From assembly GCF_000002515.2 (NCBI RefSeq), contig NC_006042.1, positions 744,001 through 808,000 of the forward strand: a DNA stretch of 64,000 nucleotides. The letters run 5' to 3'. Below the pieces are notes generated by a model. It was not told the origin of the DNA. It was given only the letters and a program-made list of their open reading frames with translations, and did no database searches. How positions within the stretch are numbered: the stretch's first letter is position 1; the number at the start of each line of letters is the position of its first letter. Positions 21,209 through 31,124 of this stretch are shown here, piece after piece. The position numbers and the translations under genes are program-made. The stretch comes from Kluyveromyces lactis (taxonomy: Eukaryota > Ascomycota > Saccharomycetes > Saccharomycetales > Saccharomycetaceae).

Positions 21209-23512
21209 ATGGAAATTGACGAGTTTCAACTCGATTCAAAACTATCGAAGTTCGAGAATCTATCGGGCAAATTATCGACCAAATCACAATTACCAAAGCT
21301 ACTTCATTTGATAGAAGCTGATTATAGTCAGACTTCTAACGCTTTAAACAACTATATCAAAGGCTCAAATAATAAAATTAACAAATCGGTAAGGTCCTTG
21401 GAGTTAGGGAAGACCAATTTAACATCAACATTGTCTTTTTTCCATGAAGCCTTGGAATCTCTATCTAATTCTAACGTGCAATCGATATCAATTTCCAATA
21501 GGCTTAATTCCATCAAGGATGAAGCAGACCATATTAATCAATTGGCAGATTTTGTAGATTCTGTCAAACTTTTGAAGAATAACCTAAAAATAATAAATGA
21601 TGCATTAGACACGAAGGAACCAAATTACCCAATGATAGCCCAATGTATCTATGAGATTGATCAGCTGCCAGACTCTATAATACACTCGCAGTTTGTTCAG
21701 CGGTGTGTACCCACTAGTGAACTTCCAGATCCACCGGTTCAGCTTATAGACAAGTGGAAAACTCATCTCTGCAAAGTATTTTCTGATAGGTTTACCAGAG
21801 CCACAAGAGACGTGGATGTTGGCACATTGACTGAATGCTTCAAACTATTTCCAAAAATTGGTGCTTCGGATCTTGGAATAGATCTTTACTCCAAATATAT
21901 ATGTGATAACATTGCACAACAATCCAGGACGTTAATGACACATACTTCCGGGGACCCATTATTTTATTCAAAATCCACACTACACCTTTTCAAAATTGTT
22001 TCTACGATGATAAACGACCATTCCAAGATTATTTTGCAAAGCTATTCCACTGATTTCATGTTAGAGATCATGCAAAAAGTTCAATTAGAGACTGATCTAC
22101 AAGCTTGTTTGATTTGGGACACCTTCACTGATGATGTTTCGTTGGATAAAGTCTTCGCTTCATTGCAAGATAATAATGACATGAGGACTTTACAAGCCAT
22201 TATCTTACAATTTTCGAATTTCTTGCAAAACTGGTCAATGTACTGCCAGTTTTTCTCTATGAAGTGGTTACAATTCACTAATGGGTCCGTAGATCCAATC
22301 AAGATTGTACCATGCCTTACCAGCGGTAAGTTCAATTCAAAATTGCAGGACAATATTGACACTTTCCATGCATTGACTATCCATTACACCACATACTGTT
22401 TCAAGAGTTCTTTGAAAACTTCATGCATGCCGAACTTAAATGATTCTTTGGATATTACATTATCTCAAAATACTGAAAGTAATCAGCAGATTATTTCCCC
22501 GGTATTGGAAGATCTCGCGATTCTTATAAAATCCTACTTGGTTTGGACTCTAAATTCGGGACAAACTGAATTAGTTACGAAATCTTTAGATTCAATTTCC
22601 CAAATGATTCAAAATGAGTACTTAATCAGTTTCGTACAATCAAGCTTGACCAAATTAATACCTAGGTTAACACCGGCATTGAGATTGCAAAAATATATAT
22701 CTGCGCCCAATTACCCAATGGATACGCAAAGCAAATTTACATCGCAATTCGCGGCATTTAACCTCAAGGAGACAGATATGGAGTCTGTTTTGCATTTGCA
22801 TCATTATATCGTTTACCTTAACACTATTTCTACAAATGAATCGATATTTAAGGATTTGTTTGAGAACGAAATTATAAAGATTAATCCACACTTTTTGATT
22901 GATAATTTCAAATTCAATAATGAACATGAGCTAGTTAAAGGTAAACTTCTATCTGTGCTACAGTATATCCTTGATAATAATAAGAAGCTTTGGAATTGGG
23001 CAATAATGATGCTATATCAAAATGTTCTGCAAGAAAACCTACATCGTCTACTATCGGTACTGTTCCAAAGAAACACCGAATTCTTATCCACATTACAGGA
23101 TTTTGAAGACTTTGAAAAGCTGCACAAGTTTGTAGAAGAGTGGAATAAACTATTAACCCCATACAAACAAGTCCTCTCCGCAGCATCTTTCAACAATCTT
23201 TTGACCACTATTGTCAAAGATGTTTGTCCAATAATAGAGAACAAGTTTCTATCCCTACAATTTAACGAATTAGGTTCTATCAAGATTGAGAAACAGCTAT
23301 CCATTGTTATCAAAACTATAAGCATGGACAATTATCAATTACGTGAGTGGTTTAAGAAGTTAACCCAGATGTGTCTCCTCTTAGGATTTGAAGACGACCA
23401 GTTTGACTCAAGCACTCAAGATCTAAAAGATGACGTGCTCAATTCATTGAACTGGTTATTGACATCTTCTGAACGTATCTCAATAAGACAACAACGTATC
23501 GACAAACGGTAG
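21209..23512 (+). CDS. COG4: Conserved oligomeric Golgi complex subunit 4
   Basis: The 767-residue product is assigned to Cog4 (S. cerevisiae YPR105C, 861 aa), a subunit of the tethering complex for retrograde vesicles within the Golgi. It is helical throughout, with an N-terminal coiled-coil zone (about 40-130) typical of CATCHR tethers. CIYEIDQLPDSIIHSQFVQR lies near residue 150, and the C-terminal part (LREWFKKLTQMCLLLGF) matches the family. The chosen start is the ATG at 21209 (MEIDEFQLDSKL); the frame upstream has only a TTG. Position next to FHL1 and PRE2 reproduces the YPR105C-YPR103W order. Confidence 0.85.
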   Translation: MEIDEFQLDSKLSKFENLSGKLSTKSQLPKLLHLIEADYSQTSNALNNYIKGSNNKINKSVRSLELGKTNLTSTLSFFHEALESLSNSNVQSISISNRLNSIKDEADHINQLADFVDSVKLLKNNLKIINDALDTKEPNYPMIAQCIYEIDQLPDSIIHSQFVQRCVPTSELPDPPVQLIDKWKTHLCKVFSDRFTRATRDVDVGTLTECFKLFPKIGASDLGIDLYSKYICDNIAQQSRTLMTHTSGDPLFYSKSTLHLFKIVSTMINDHSKIILQSYSTDFMLEIMQKVQLETDLQACLIWDTFTDDVSLDKVFASLQDNNDMRTLQAIILQFSNFLQNWSMYCQFFSMKWLQFTNGSVDPIKIVPCLTSGKFNSKLQDNIDTFHALTIHYTTYCFKSSLKTSCMPNLNDSLDITLSQNTESNQQIISPVLEDLAILIKSYLVWTLNSGQTELVTKSLDSISQMIQNEYLISFVQSSLTKLIPRLTPALRLQKYISAPNYPMDTQSKFTSQFAAFNLKETDMESVLHLHHYIVYLNTISTNESIFKDLFENEIIKINPHFLIDNFKFNNEHELVKGKLLSVLQYILDNNKKLWNWAIMMLYQNVLQENLHRLLSVLFQRNTEFLSTLQDFEDFEKLHKFVEEWNKLLTPYKQVLSAASFNNLLTTIVKDVCPIIENKFLSLQFNELGSIKIEKQLSIVIKTISMDNYQLREWFKKLTQMCLLLGFEDDQFDSSTQDLKDDVLNSLNWLLTSSERISIRQQRIDKR

Positions 23513-23744
23513 ATTGGTGTCAACACATATATAATATCTGTAGAGGTCTATAGTGTCACATCTCTCTTAACGTGTAATTTATAGTCAAATTCGTTGTCAC
23601 TCTTCACGAGTTGATCTTTCTTTTTCTTCAGGTTCCATTTTAACCTGAAATTAAGAAGTTGAATATCACATTTGTTGATGTTTACCATTTGTCTAAGGTA
23701 GGTCATCGGCAAGGCATAAAAGCAACAAATACCTGTGTATCGCG

Positions 23745-26261
23745 ATGGATACGGATCGTAGCAGTGTAGGCATAAGTCCTGCCGAGCATAGCGTACCGTT
23801 GGAAGCATCAAAACGCGATGCAGATGCTACAGGAACGATTGTACCAGAGGAAGATTTAAAGCTAGAACACATACCAGACAATTTGGAGCATGCAGATTTC
23901 TCCAAACTTCTTGAACTTGATGAGAAGAACGATGATGATCTGTTTCACGGAATTGATATTTTAGATCAGCAAATGAAAAGCGACCAGGGGAAAGAAGATA
24001 TAGAACTACGTGTAGAAGAACCGAAACGAGAAATGAAAGAAGATGAGTCCTCAAATGTGAGGAATGAGGATAAACAAAAGCTAGAAGCACCAGAGTCTCC
24101 AAAATCTATGCCGGCCATTCATAATGATGAGAAATCTGTGAAGCAAGTTTATCCATTAGTCAAGCATGAGGAAAACACGCCAGCTGCAATAATACAAGAA
24201 AGACTGGCACATAATTTGCAGAGACATAACTCATTAACGCCTATGATGTTCCCGCTCAAACAGTTAAACGAGCTCAAATCAGATATGCAAAACCTAAAGT
24301 TGAAGACAGAAGACGGAGCAAAGAACTCACCCCAATCTGATCAGAACACAAGCCAAAAAAATGCCGAATCGCCAGAAAATGGTCAGCAAGTTACGCAACT
24401 GCATCCTCAGTTATTGCAAGCTGCAGATGTGAACACGCCTACCTCTAATACAGTCCCTGGAGCATCGGATGAACAGTCGAAAATTTCAGCATACGCAAGG
24501 TTAGACTTTCAGGACTTTACTTTCTACGTTCAAACACTTCAAGTTATTATCGGAAGGCGATCGGAAAATGATTACTCTCATAAAGTTGATGTTAATTTAG
24601 GTCCATCAAAATCAATATCTAGAAGACATGCCCAGATATTCTATAATTTCGGTACGGGCAGATTCGAATTATCTATAATGGGTAAAAATGGTGCATTTGT
24701 CGATGATAACTTTGTAGAAAGGGGAAGTACTGTTCCGTTAAAAAATAAAACTAAGATTCAAATCGGACAGATACCCTTCCAATTTGTTTTACCTGATCAT
24801 GAAGGTAATATCTCCAAGGAATTGGCATCGAAAAGTAAAAACAGCACTGCGAATGCAAGTCAGCCCCCAAAGAAAAAGAATAAGAAAGAAAAAGAAGTTA
24901 AAGAAGTTAAAGAGAAGAAGGCTCCTAAACCTCCAAAACCTCCAAAGAAGGTTTACACTTTGCAAGAAATTCCTCCAGAATATAGGACTAAACCTACGTG
25001 CTCTTACTCTAATTTAATTACATCTTGCTTGAGAAAATTTTCAACAGAAAAGGGTATGTCTCTCTCAGAGATTTATTCTGGAATTCGTGAACTTTTCCCC
25101 TACTATAAATATTGTCCAGATGGATGGCAAAGTTCTGTGCGGCATAACCTTTCATTGAATAAATCGTTCTGTAAAGTCTCAAAGGAAGGGAAAGGGTGGT
25201 TATGGGGATTGGACGAAGAATATATTGCTGAGAGAGAAAGACAAAAGAAAAAACAGGCAGAGGCACAGGCAGCTAAAGCCAAAGTTGCAGAGCTGAAGCA
25301 GCAACAGCAGCAGGAACAAAGGCTGAAAAAGCAACAGCAACAAAGTTCTAATTCCAAACAACCGAATATGGCACAGACGTTAGCGGCTAACAGATCTGAT
25401 AAGAAAACTACTAGCATGGATGACAATCAAAGAACAATGAAATACTTACAAGAACAGTTAATGATTTTGACAAAAGATCGTAAAGGTTTAGATAAGTCTC
25501 TTATGGCACAAATTTTAACACAAGCATTAGCAATGACAATAAATCAAGTGACACAGGCTGCAAAGCAAAAAGGTATCAGTGGGAACCCATTAACTGCATT
25601 AATAGATAAAAATCCACAACATCTGAATCTTATTCTAGCGGCTGCAGTGAATGCCGCAACAGCCAAGGTCACAAAGGGTAAGGTAAATCAACTTGTAAAT
25701 ATGCCTCCTCCTACGGTGAAGGATCAGCAACCATCCGCTAAGAAGGAAATCCCTATTAAAAGAGCTGTCACCCCGAAACCACCTACGCCAAGTGTAGTGA
25801 ATCCAGTACATGCAAATTCATCAAATAAAGATCAATCATTTGACCCTACATCCTTATCAAAGTTTTTTCAACCAAAGCAGCAGCAAGGCTCGAGGCCATC
25901 CTCAGGTATGGCTAAGACGCCAACTCCACCAGTTACGGTAGGGACACCCAAATCTGGTGTGGTTAGTAATGGAAGCTCTGTTCCAGCGACAAGTCCACAA
26001 GCTACGTCAACAGTGGTACCGAAAAAGCGTCCAGCTAGTGACACGGAATCTAGCGATTCCGATGATAGCAACAGCAGTGACTCCGACGAACAGAATAAGA
26101 ATGGTGATTCCTCCGGAGAGTCATCTGGTGATTCGTCTTCGTCCAGCGATAGTGATGGCGATTCTGGATCTGAATCCGAAACTGATGGCAGTGACTCTGA
26201 TTCAAATTCTGATGATAGTGATAACAATGGCCATGATAATGATGACGGTCAGAGTGATTAG
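23745..26261 (+). CDS. FHL1: Forkhead/FHA regulator of ribosomal protein genes
   Basis: The 838-residue product is Fhl1 (S. cerevisiae YPR104C, 936 aa). Fhl1 sits on ribosomal protein gene promoters and recruits the coactivator Ifh1 through its FHA domain under TOR control. The FHA domain runs from about residue 250 to 345, with GRRSEND, SISRRHAQI and KNGAFVDDNFV motifs. The forkhead domain spans about 416-493 (CSYSNLITSCLRKF; GWQSSVRHNLSLNKSF). Gln-rich and Ser/Asp-rich acidic tracts follow. The tail (about 765-838) is almost only Ser, Asp, Gly, Glu and Asn. Its target class is represented nearby by RPL11 (28179) and RPL20 (61298). Confidence 0.95.
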   Translation: MDTDRSSVGISPAEHSVPLEASKRDADATGTIVPEEDLKLEHIPDNLEHADFSKLLELDEKNDDDLFHGIDILDQQMKSDQGKEDIELRVEEPKREMKEDESSNVRNEDKQKLEAPESPKSMPAIHNDEKSVKQVYPLVKHEENTPAAIIQERLAHNLQRHNSLTPMMFPLKQLNELKSDMQNLKLKTEDGAKNSPQSDQNTSQKNAESPENGQQVTQLHPQLLQAADVNTPTSNTVPGASDEQSKISAYARLDFQDFTFYVQTLQVIIGRRSENDYSHKVDVNLGPSKSISRRHAQIFYNFGTGRFELSIMGKNGAFVDDNFVERGSTVPLKNKTKIQIGQIPFQFVLPDHEGNISKELASKSKNSTANASQPPKKKNKKEKEVKEVKEKKAPKPPKPPKKVYTLQEIPPEYRTKPTCSYSNLITSCLRKFSTEKGMSLSEIYSGIRELFPYYKYCPDGWQSSVRHNLSLNKSFCKVSKEGKGWLWGLDEEYIAERERQKKKQAEAQAAKAKVAELKQQQQQEQRLKKQQQQSSNSKQPNMAQTLAANRSDKKTTSMDDNQRTMKYLQEQLMILTKDRKGLDKSLMAQILTQALAMTINQVTQAAKQKGISGNPLTALIDKNPQHLNLILAAAVNAATAKVTKGKVNQLVNMPPPTVKDQQPSAKKEIPIKRAVTPKPPTPSVVNPVHANSSNKDQSFDPTSLSKFFQPKQQQGSRPSSGMAKTPTPPVTVGTPKSGVVSNGSSVPATSPQATSTVVPKKRPASDTESSDSDDSNSSDSDEQNKNGDSSGESSGDSSSSSDSDGDSGSESETDGSDSDSNSDDSDNNGHDNDDGQSD

Positions 26262-26577
26262 GAGAACATGATACATTCATAGATTAATTAACTATCTTCA
26301 TTCCAAATGTATTAAAGTGTTAGTTAATATATATATATATCAATCAAATTGTAACAATAAACCCAAAAGTTACAGTCGGAAATGTTCGATGGAAGAAGGA
26401 AACATTAAGTTGGGCGATTGAGTAGTGATTGCACTGAATCCACGTTGAACGGCTCTGGTCGTAGTTCCCACCCATTAAATACACCATTTCGGTATAGGAC
26501 AAAACTATGTATACAATATATCTTAGTCATAGGAGAGAGAAGTTATTATTAAATTATATTAACTGAAGTGAGTACAA
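26262..26577. other. FHL1-PRE2 convergent 3' region
   Basis: This 316-base gap lies between two converging genes. A TATATATATATAT run at about 26327-26340 looks like a yeast polyadenylation efficiency element. Nothing else was seen. Confidence 0.4.
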
Positions 26578-27435
26578 TTATTGACTTACCACATTATTGA
26601 ATGATTTCTCCTTTTCTTTTATTTCCCAGAATAAAGTATCTACGTTATGATTACCATGATAAACCCATCCGTTTTCGGTGACGTGATATAAGTTAATGGA
26701 CCCACCCGAATAAGCATCACGATGAGCAGCTGCAAGAATAGAACGTTTCCCTATATATAGCGCTTCTTCTACCGATAGATCCCAACGGTAATTAGCATCT
26801 AGAACACCATAAGCGAATGTTTGCCCTGAACCCACACAGAATAGGTCACCTTGCAATCTTGTTCCGTCAGAATCGACATAATAAATGGTTGGGCCCTCCT
26901 TCTTTGTATACCCACAGATCATGGTACCCATTGACAAACCAGCCCCTTTATATTCATAAACCAAATTACTCAAAATCTTTGATGCTGCTGCGACGGAAAT
27001 CCTTTCCTTTTCTCTTAATTCATGTAAACGGCATTGTGATCCTAACCAAGTTTCCCAAAATTGACAATCAGCAGCACCACCGGCCATGGTACCTAGCAAA
27101 AATGGGTTGATTTCGATAACTTTCTTCACCGTTTGTGAAGCAATCCATTGACCTGCAGTGGCACGAGAATCTACCGCCACGATAATTCCTCCTTTAAATC
27201 TGAACGCCAACGTTGTCGTACCATGGGCAATCTTAATCTTACAATCTGGATTCTTTGAATCATCGGTGTGAGCTCTCAAAAATTGTTGCGGTGTGCTAAT
27301 TGGTGGCATGGATAAGCTTGGTGCTAATTGTTTGAATTGAGAGTCTCCCAGCACAAAATTTTCTCTCAAAGTCTGCTCATCGTTCAATTCAGTGAAAACA
27401 CTGGAACGACTGAAATCGTCAGCTATGGCTTGCAT
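26578..27435 (-). CDS. PRE2: 20S proteasome beta-5 subunit (chymotrypsin-like)
   Basis: The 285-residue product is Pre2 (S. cerevisiae YPR103W, 287 aa), the beta-5 catalytic subunit of the 20S proteasome. A propeptide of 72 residues ends in HG, and autocleavage exposes the nucleophile Thr73 in [13 protein letters not shown]. The catalytic Asp and Lys are visible in VAVDSRAT (Asp89) and [20 protein letters not shown] (Lys105 region). The SGGS segment ([12 protein letters not shown]) completes the active-site set. It is divergent from RPL11. A PACE-like element lies about 150 bases upstream. Confidence 0.97.
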   Translation of the reverse strand: MQAIADDFSRSSVFTELNDEQTLRENFVLGDSQFKQLAPSLSMPPISTPQQFLRAHTDDSKNPDCKIKIAHGTTTLAFRFKGGIIVAVDSRATAGQWIASQTVKKVIEINPFLLGTMAGGAADCQFWETWLGSQCRLHELREKERISVAAASKILSNLVYEYKGAGLSMGTMICGYTKKEGPTIYYVDSDGTRLQGDLFCVGSGQTFAYGVLDANYRWDLSVEEALYIGKRSILAAAHRDAYSGGSINLYHVTENGWVYHGNHNVDTLFWEIKEKEKSFNNVVSQ

Positions 27436-27582
27436 TGTAATAGGATGCGTATATAAATTGGATAAATCTTCCTCGTTTCAATTTATGACAAATTTAGTCC
27501 AAAGTTGATTCAAGTAGATGCTAAATCCTGATTGTATATTATGACTTCTTTCTTCTTCTTTAACTGTACCCTTTTGCCACTC

Positions 27583-27591
27583 AAGGCTCTA
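27583..27591 (-). promoter_or_regulatory. PACE-like (Rpn4) site upstream of PRE2
   Basis: On the minus strand this reads AGTGGCAAA, one base from the PACE consensus GGTGGCAAA bound by Rpn4, the activator of proteasome genes. It lies about 150 bases upstream of the PRE2 start and in the gene's orientation. Confidence 0.6.
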
Positions 27592-27687
27592 ATTGTTTAA
27601 GTTCATATAATCTCAGAATGAAGGTTGTAATTCGGGTTTGATATCAACGATTGTATGGGACTGTCAAATGTGTAGGGTAACGATACA

Positions 27688-27700
27688 TCATCCGTACATT
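27688..27700 (+). promoter_or_regulatory. Rap1-type site, RPL11 promoter (site 1)
   Basis: TCATCCGTACATT matches the RPG/HOMOL1 form of the Rap1 site except at two of 13 positions (ACACCCGTACATT taken as reference). It lies 479 bases upstream of RPL11. A second, inverted copy is 30 bases away. Confidence 0.65.
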
Positions 27701-27729
27701 CTCTAAAGTATCCAGAATTCCAAATTCAT

Positions 27730-27742
27730 GGTGTACGGATGG
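27730..27742 (-). promoter_or_regulatory. Rap1-type site, RPL11 promoter (site 2)
   Basis: On the minus strand this reads CCATCCGTACACC, sharing the CATCCGTACA core with site 1. Paired Rap1 sites are usual in ribosomal protein promoters, and the core also resembles part of Kluyveromyces telomeric repeats (GGTGTACGGAT), which are bound by Rap1. Confidence 0.65.
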
Positions 27743-28178
27743 TTAAATTAAAAGTGTGTACATGATATTATTACTATATAGGGTTATTTAGTCCGTGAGA
27801 CTCATAACTCGCTGTGCGGTAAGGGCGATGAGAGACATCATCTAATACGACAATATAATTCCCGTCCTTGGTGATCATTTGGTTCTGCTACTGCGATCTT
27901 TGGGCGACAACGCAACTCTTTTTTTTTGTTTGGAGCTTTCGCCTAGTGAAAAATTCATGATAATTCCCAATGGATGGAAGAACAGCTTGACCTAGGGACT
28001 AAGTTACAGGTTTGATGTAGGATTTTTTTTCATTGAGGTTTTTCAACATTGGATTCACTATACGTTTAGGTACATCTATTACATATTTAAAAGTATTCTC
28101 GTATTAGTGGTCTATTTCTTTTATTATTTGTAGGTTTTATTCCGCTGTACACGTCAACCCACAACCCCATAGTCCAAG

Positions 28179-28703
28179 ATGTCTGCTAAAGCTCAAAACC
28201 CTATGCGTGAATTGAAGATCGAGAAATTGGTCTTGAATATTTCTGTTGGTGAATCTGGTGACAGATTGACCAGAGCTTCCAAGGTTTTGGAACAATTGTC
28301 TGGTCAAACTCCAGTTCAATCCAAGGCTAGATACACTGTCAGAACTTTCGGTATCAGAAGAAACGAAAAGATTGCTGTCCACGTTACTGTTCGTGGTCCA
28401 AAGGCTGAAGAAATCTTGGAAAGAGGTTTGAAGGTCAAGGAATACCAATTGAGAAACAGAAACTTCTCTGCTACCGGTAACTTCGGTTTCGGTATCCAAG
28501 AACACATCGATTTGGGTATCAAGTACGACCCAGGTATCGGTATTTACGGTATGGATTTCTACATTGTCATGGGTAGACCAGGTGCCAGAGTCACCAGAAG
28601 AAAGAGATGTCAATCTAAAATCGGTAACTCTCACAAGACTTCCAAGGAAGACACCATCGCTTGGTTCAAGCAAAGATACGATGCTGAAGTTTTGGACAAA
28701 TAA
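28179..28703 (+). CDS. RPL11: 60S ribosomal protein L11 (uL5)
   Basis: This 174-residue protein has exactly the length of S. cerevisiae Rpl11 (YPR102C/YGR085C). It is a uL5 protein of the large-subunit central protuberance that binds 5S rRNA with uL18. Diagnostic segments are [20 protein letters not shown] near the N-terminus and [13 protein letters not shown] near residues 128-140. Codon use is extremely biased, indicating very high expression. There is no intron in the coding region. The single copy sits between the YPR10x and YGR08x relatives, as expected before the duplication that gave RPL11A and RPL11B. Confidence 0.98.
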   Translation: MSAKAQNPMRELKIEKLVLNISVGESGDRLTRASKVLEQLSGQTPVQSKARYTVRTFGIRRNEKIAVHVTVRGPKAEEILERGLKVKEYQLRNRNFSATGNFGFGIQEHIDLGIKYDPGIGIYGMDFYIVMGRPGARVTRRKRCQSKIGNSHKTSKEDTIAWFKQRYDAEVLDK

Positions 28704-28815
28704 ACAACCCATTTAAACTGAAAAAGTGTCCTATCTATCGTTTTATCAAAGCAAGAATATTATTATATCGTAATATATAGATAAATTATTATTTTTACTG
28801 CAAATATTAGAATAT

Positions 28816-29331
28816 CTATATTGTTGCCTTTTCTAAATTGTCATTCAACGTCAACCGCCAGCGGTTATTCAATGAATCAATTTCCTGTCTATGAGATTCT
28901 TCCATGTTAGTTCTGTATTGAGATAATTGTTCCAACTGTTGTTTCTGAGTTTCTAGCACACCTCTGATCTGTTCTGTAACTGACTTCAACATTTCTTCTT
29001 GTACAATAAGCTGTTTCGGCAGCGTTTTGGATATCAGTCTTTCGAGACACAATTCCTGGTGCTTCAAATATGCGTATCGGACTTCTGCGGACATTTCTGG
29101 TCTCTCAAGCCATATTTGACTTCTCCATTTTTCAATATTGCCATCCACATCCTCATAAACATTGAAACTTTCCCTCAAACAGCCGTTTACTTCAATTTCT
29201 TCTCGAAATATGTCTGCCACCTTGCTGTGTAACGTCGTCTCATCGCTGGTTACACCATTGGCTTCAAGAGTAATTTTCTCGAGATACTCTTGATATCCCA
29301 ACTCAGTATTCATTTTCAGTACAGAGTTCAT
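28816..29331 (-). CDS. SNT309: Prp19-complex (NTC) splicing factor Snt309
   Basis: The 171-residue product corresponds to Snt309 (YPR101W, 175 aa), a small NineTeen Complex subunit. It stabilises Prp19 and the association of NTC with the spliceosome during catalytic activation. It is largely helical. YAYLKHQELCLERL in the middle and a coiled C-terminal half with several Gln/Glu heptads fit the family (SPF27/BCAS2-like). Identification rests on length, helical character and exact synteny between RPL11 and the YPR100W relative, more than on a sharp motif. Confidence 0.8.
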   Translation of the reverse strand: MNSVLKMNTELGYQEYLEKITLEANGVTSDETTLHSKVADIFREEIEVNGCLRESFNVYEDVDGNIEKWRSQIWLERPEMSAEVRYAYLKHQELCLERLISKTLPKQLIVQEEMLKSVTEQIRGVLETQKQQLEQLSQYRTNMEESHRQEIDSLNNRWRLTLNDNLEKATI

Positions 29332-29719
29332 GTTTGGTCTGGTTATTTAGTCTTTTCGGAGCTGGAATTAGCGAAGAGTGTTTCTTAGAACAGCTTATCG
29401 ATGATTGCAATTAAGCATAAGTGCCCCAATGTCTTTATGCATAGACAGGTTTTTAATATGGTTTTTGATATCATCTTGTACGTGTTGAAAAATTTCATGT
29501 TTTCAACATTTCTATGTAGAGCGGAAACTAGCCAGAGGAAAGCTTGAAGATTGAATCACCACATCACAGTAGAAAAACACGCTTCATCAGCTGCAATCAT
29601 TGGGATAACTCATCGGTTATTGGCAGAGGTAACACAATTAATACTCTGATTTGGTTGAAAAAGCCAGCGGTAGGAACAAAGGTCTGATTTTAATCCTCAT
29701 ATAACAGTCAAAGCAGCGA
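29332..29719. other. SNT309-MRP13 divergent promoter region
   Basis: This 388-base gap lies between divergent starts. No strong motif or RNA gene was recognised. Confidence 0.4.
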
Positions 29720-30685
29720 ATGTTCTCTCGGTTTTTCACAAGATCGGTTTCAACTGGTGTAGAGTCTCGTGCGGTCTTTGACAACTTCTTACAATTTGTC
29801 AAGACACCACAGACTCTAAGACCATACATCTACCGCAAAAAGAATGCTAACCGTTTGTTGGCCATGGATTTGAAAGATCCAGAAACTAAACTTCCTATTC
29901 AACCTAGACCATCAGTGTTAAGACCAAGTGCATCAGTTCTCAATAGCGTCATATTGAACGCATCGTCAGCTGAAGAGTTGGAAAACATGGTTAGAGATTG
30001 GAAGAATATCACACCTAGAAGGAAAGAGTTCTGGAGTTATTTGATTCCCCAGCATCTACAAAACATGTTGTTAACTTCCACTTTCAAGTTTGGTGCTTTA
30101 GGAGCAGTTTTGAATGTTCTGTACCAAATACAGCCATTATTGGTGAAAGCAAAGCAATTAGAAGCCTATAACGTAGATGTATGGTATAATACTGTATTGA
30201 TGTGTCAATTGCATAGAAATGCGTTCCAAAACGTTCAAGATTCCGGCATGGTAGAGAGAGGCCTAAGGAAGTTATCATCGACTGTTACCAAAAGAGAAGA
30301 TACAACTGGTTTAACAAAGGAAATTGTTCAAGCTTTGGGTAGACAACAGAACGTTGAGGTGAAATTACCTAATTTCGCTAGAAATATTGAAATTAACTTG
30401 CCATCGATCGATGTTAGCACTGCAAGCCAAAATCAATTAAGGACTTTCTTGACAAAGAACACCACCCAGTATTTGTTGAGCAGAACAGCATTAGACTTCG
30501 GCTCAACTGAAGCTAAGCTGCAACAGTTTGTTGAAAACTATCAAGCCGTTTTAGCGCAAAACTCGGTTGCTGACATTTACGACAAATACGTATCCCAATA
30601 CAAACAGCTGTTAACTCAAAAGGCTACTGAATCTGAAACGACAGAAGAAGCTCATGCAGATGCACAAGCAGAAGAAACGAAATAA
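29720..30685 (+). CDS. MRP13: Mitochondrial small-subunit ribosomal protein (Mrp13-like)
   Basis: This 321-residue protein has a basic, Phe/Ser/Arg-rich N-terminus (MFSRFFTRSVSTGVESR) that reads as a mitochondrial presequence. The body is helical with no enzyme motif. Its place between the RPL11 and GCD2 genes matches YGR084C (Mrp13, 339 aa), a yeast-specific protein of the mitochondrial 37S ribosomal subunit, and length and composition agree. The C-terminus is Glu/Ala-rich. The assignment is mainly syntenic. Confidence 0.72.
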   Translation: MFSRFFTRSVSTGVESRAVFDNFLQFVKTPQTLRPYIYRKKNANRLLAMDLKDPETKLPIQPRPSVLRPSASVLNSVILNASSAEELENMVRDWKNITPRRKEFWSYLIPQHLQNMLLTSTFKFGALGAVLNVLYQIQPLLVKAKQLEAYNVDVWYNTVLMCQLHRNAFQNVQDSGMVERGLRKLSSTVTKREDTTGLTKEIVQALGRQQNVEVKLPNFARNIEINLPSIDVSTASQNQLRTFLTKNTTQYLLSRTALDFGSTEAKLQQFVENYQAVLAQNSVADIYDKYVSQYKQLLTQKATESETTEEAHADAQAEETK

Positions 30686-31124
30686 AGGATAGACTTATCC
30701 GTAACCAATATTTCCCAGAACCGTTCATGTATATATATATAAGAATCAACGTCAGTTAAGAATATTACTAGAAATTCAAAAAACATTAACAAAATGACCA
30801 TAATTCATAAAGAAACTCACACAATATACTTCTATTATATAATTATTGATGTGCCGTCACGGATTCATCGCAAATTGAGTAAATGTTCGTCAATTAGCGC
30901 CTGGTACCATGTCACTCCCGCTAGCCAACTCGGGCACTGAGTTTGTTCGATCTGCAAGGAAATCACCGTCAACGAGTTTTCCATCATTCTTTTTAAGAAT
31001 TTCAATTTTGGTGAAATTATTCAAAAGCTGACATAAATACCAATCGATGATCTCGCAGTTCCTGTGATCCAACGGAAATCTATTGGCAAATAACGGTATA
31101 CTTTGAGGTATCAAATCACCAATA
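30686..31124. other. MRP13-GCD2 intergenic region
   Basis: This 439-base gap lies between two same-strand genes. It has TATATATATATAA at about 30731-30742 soon after the MRP13 stop, likely 3'-end-forming. Antisense open frames here are artefacts of the neighbouring coding sequence. Confidence 0.4.

Larger units (their letters stand above)
27436..28178. other. PRE2-RPL11 divergent promoter region
   Basis: This 743-base promoter is shared by a proteasome gene and a ribosomal protein gene. It holds a PACE-like site near PRE2 and two inverted Rap1-type sites at 27688-27700 and 27730-27742. There is also a PAC-like GCGATGAGAG at 27825-27834, and T-rich tracts at 27919-27927 and 28023-28030 toward RPL11. 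Confidence 0.6.
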
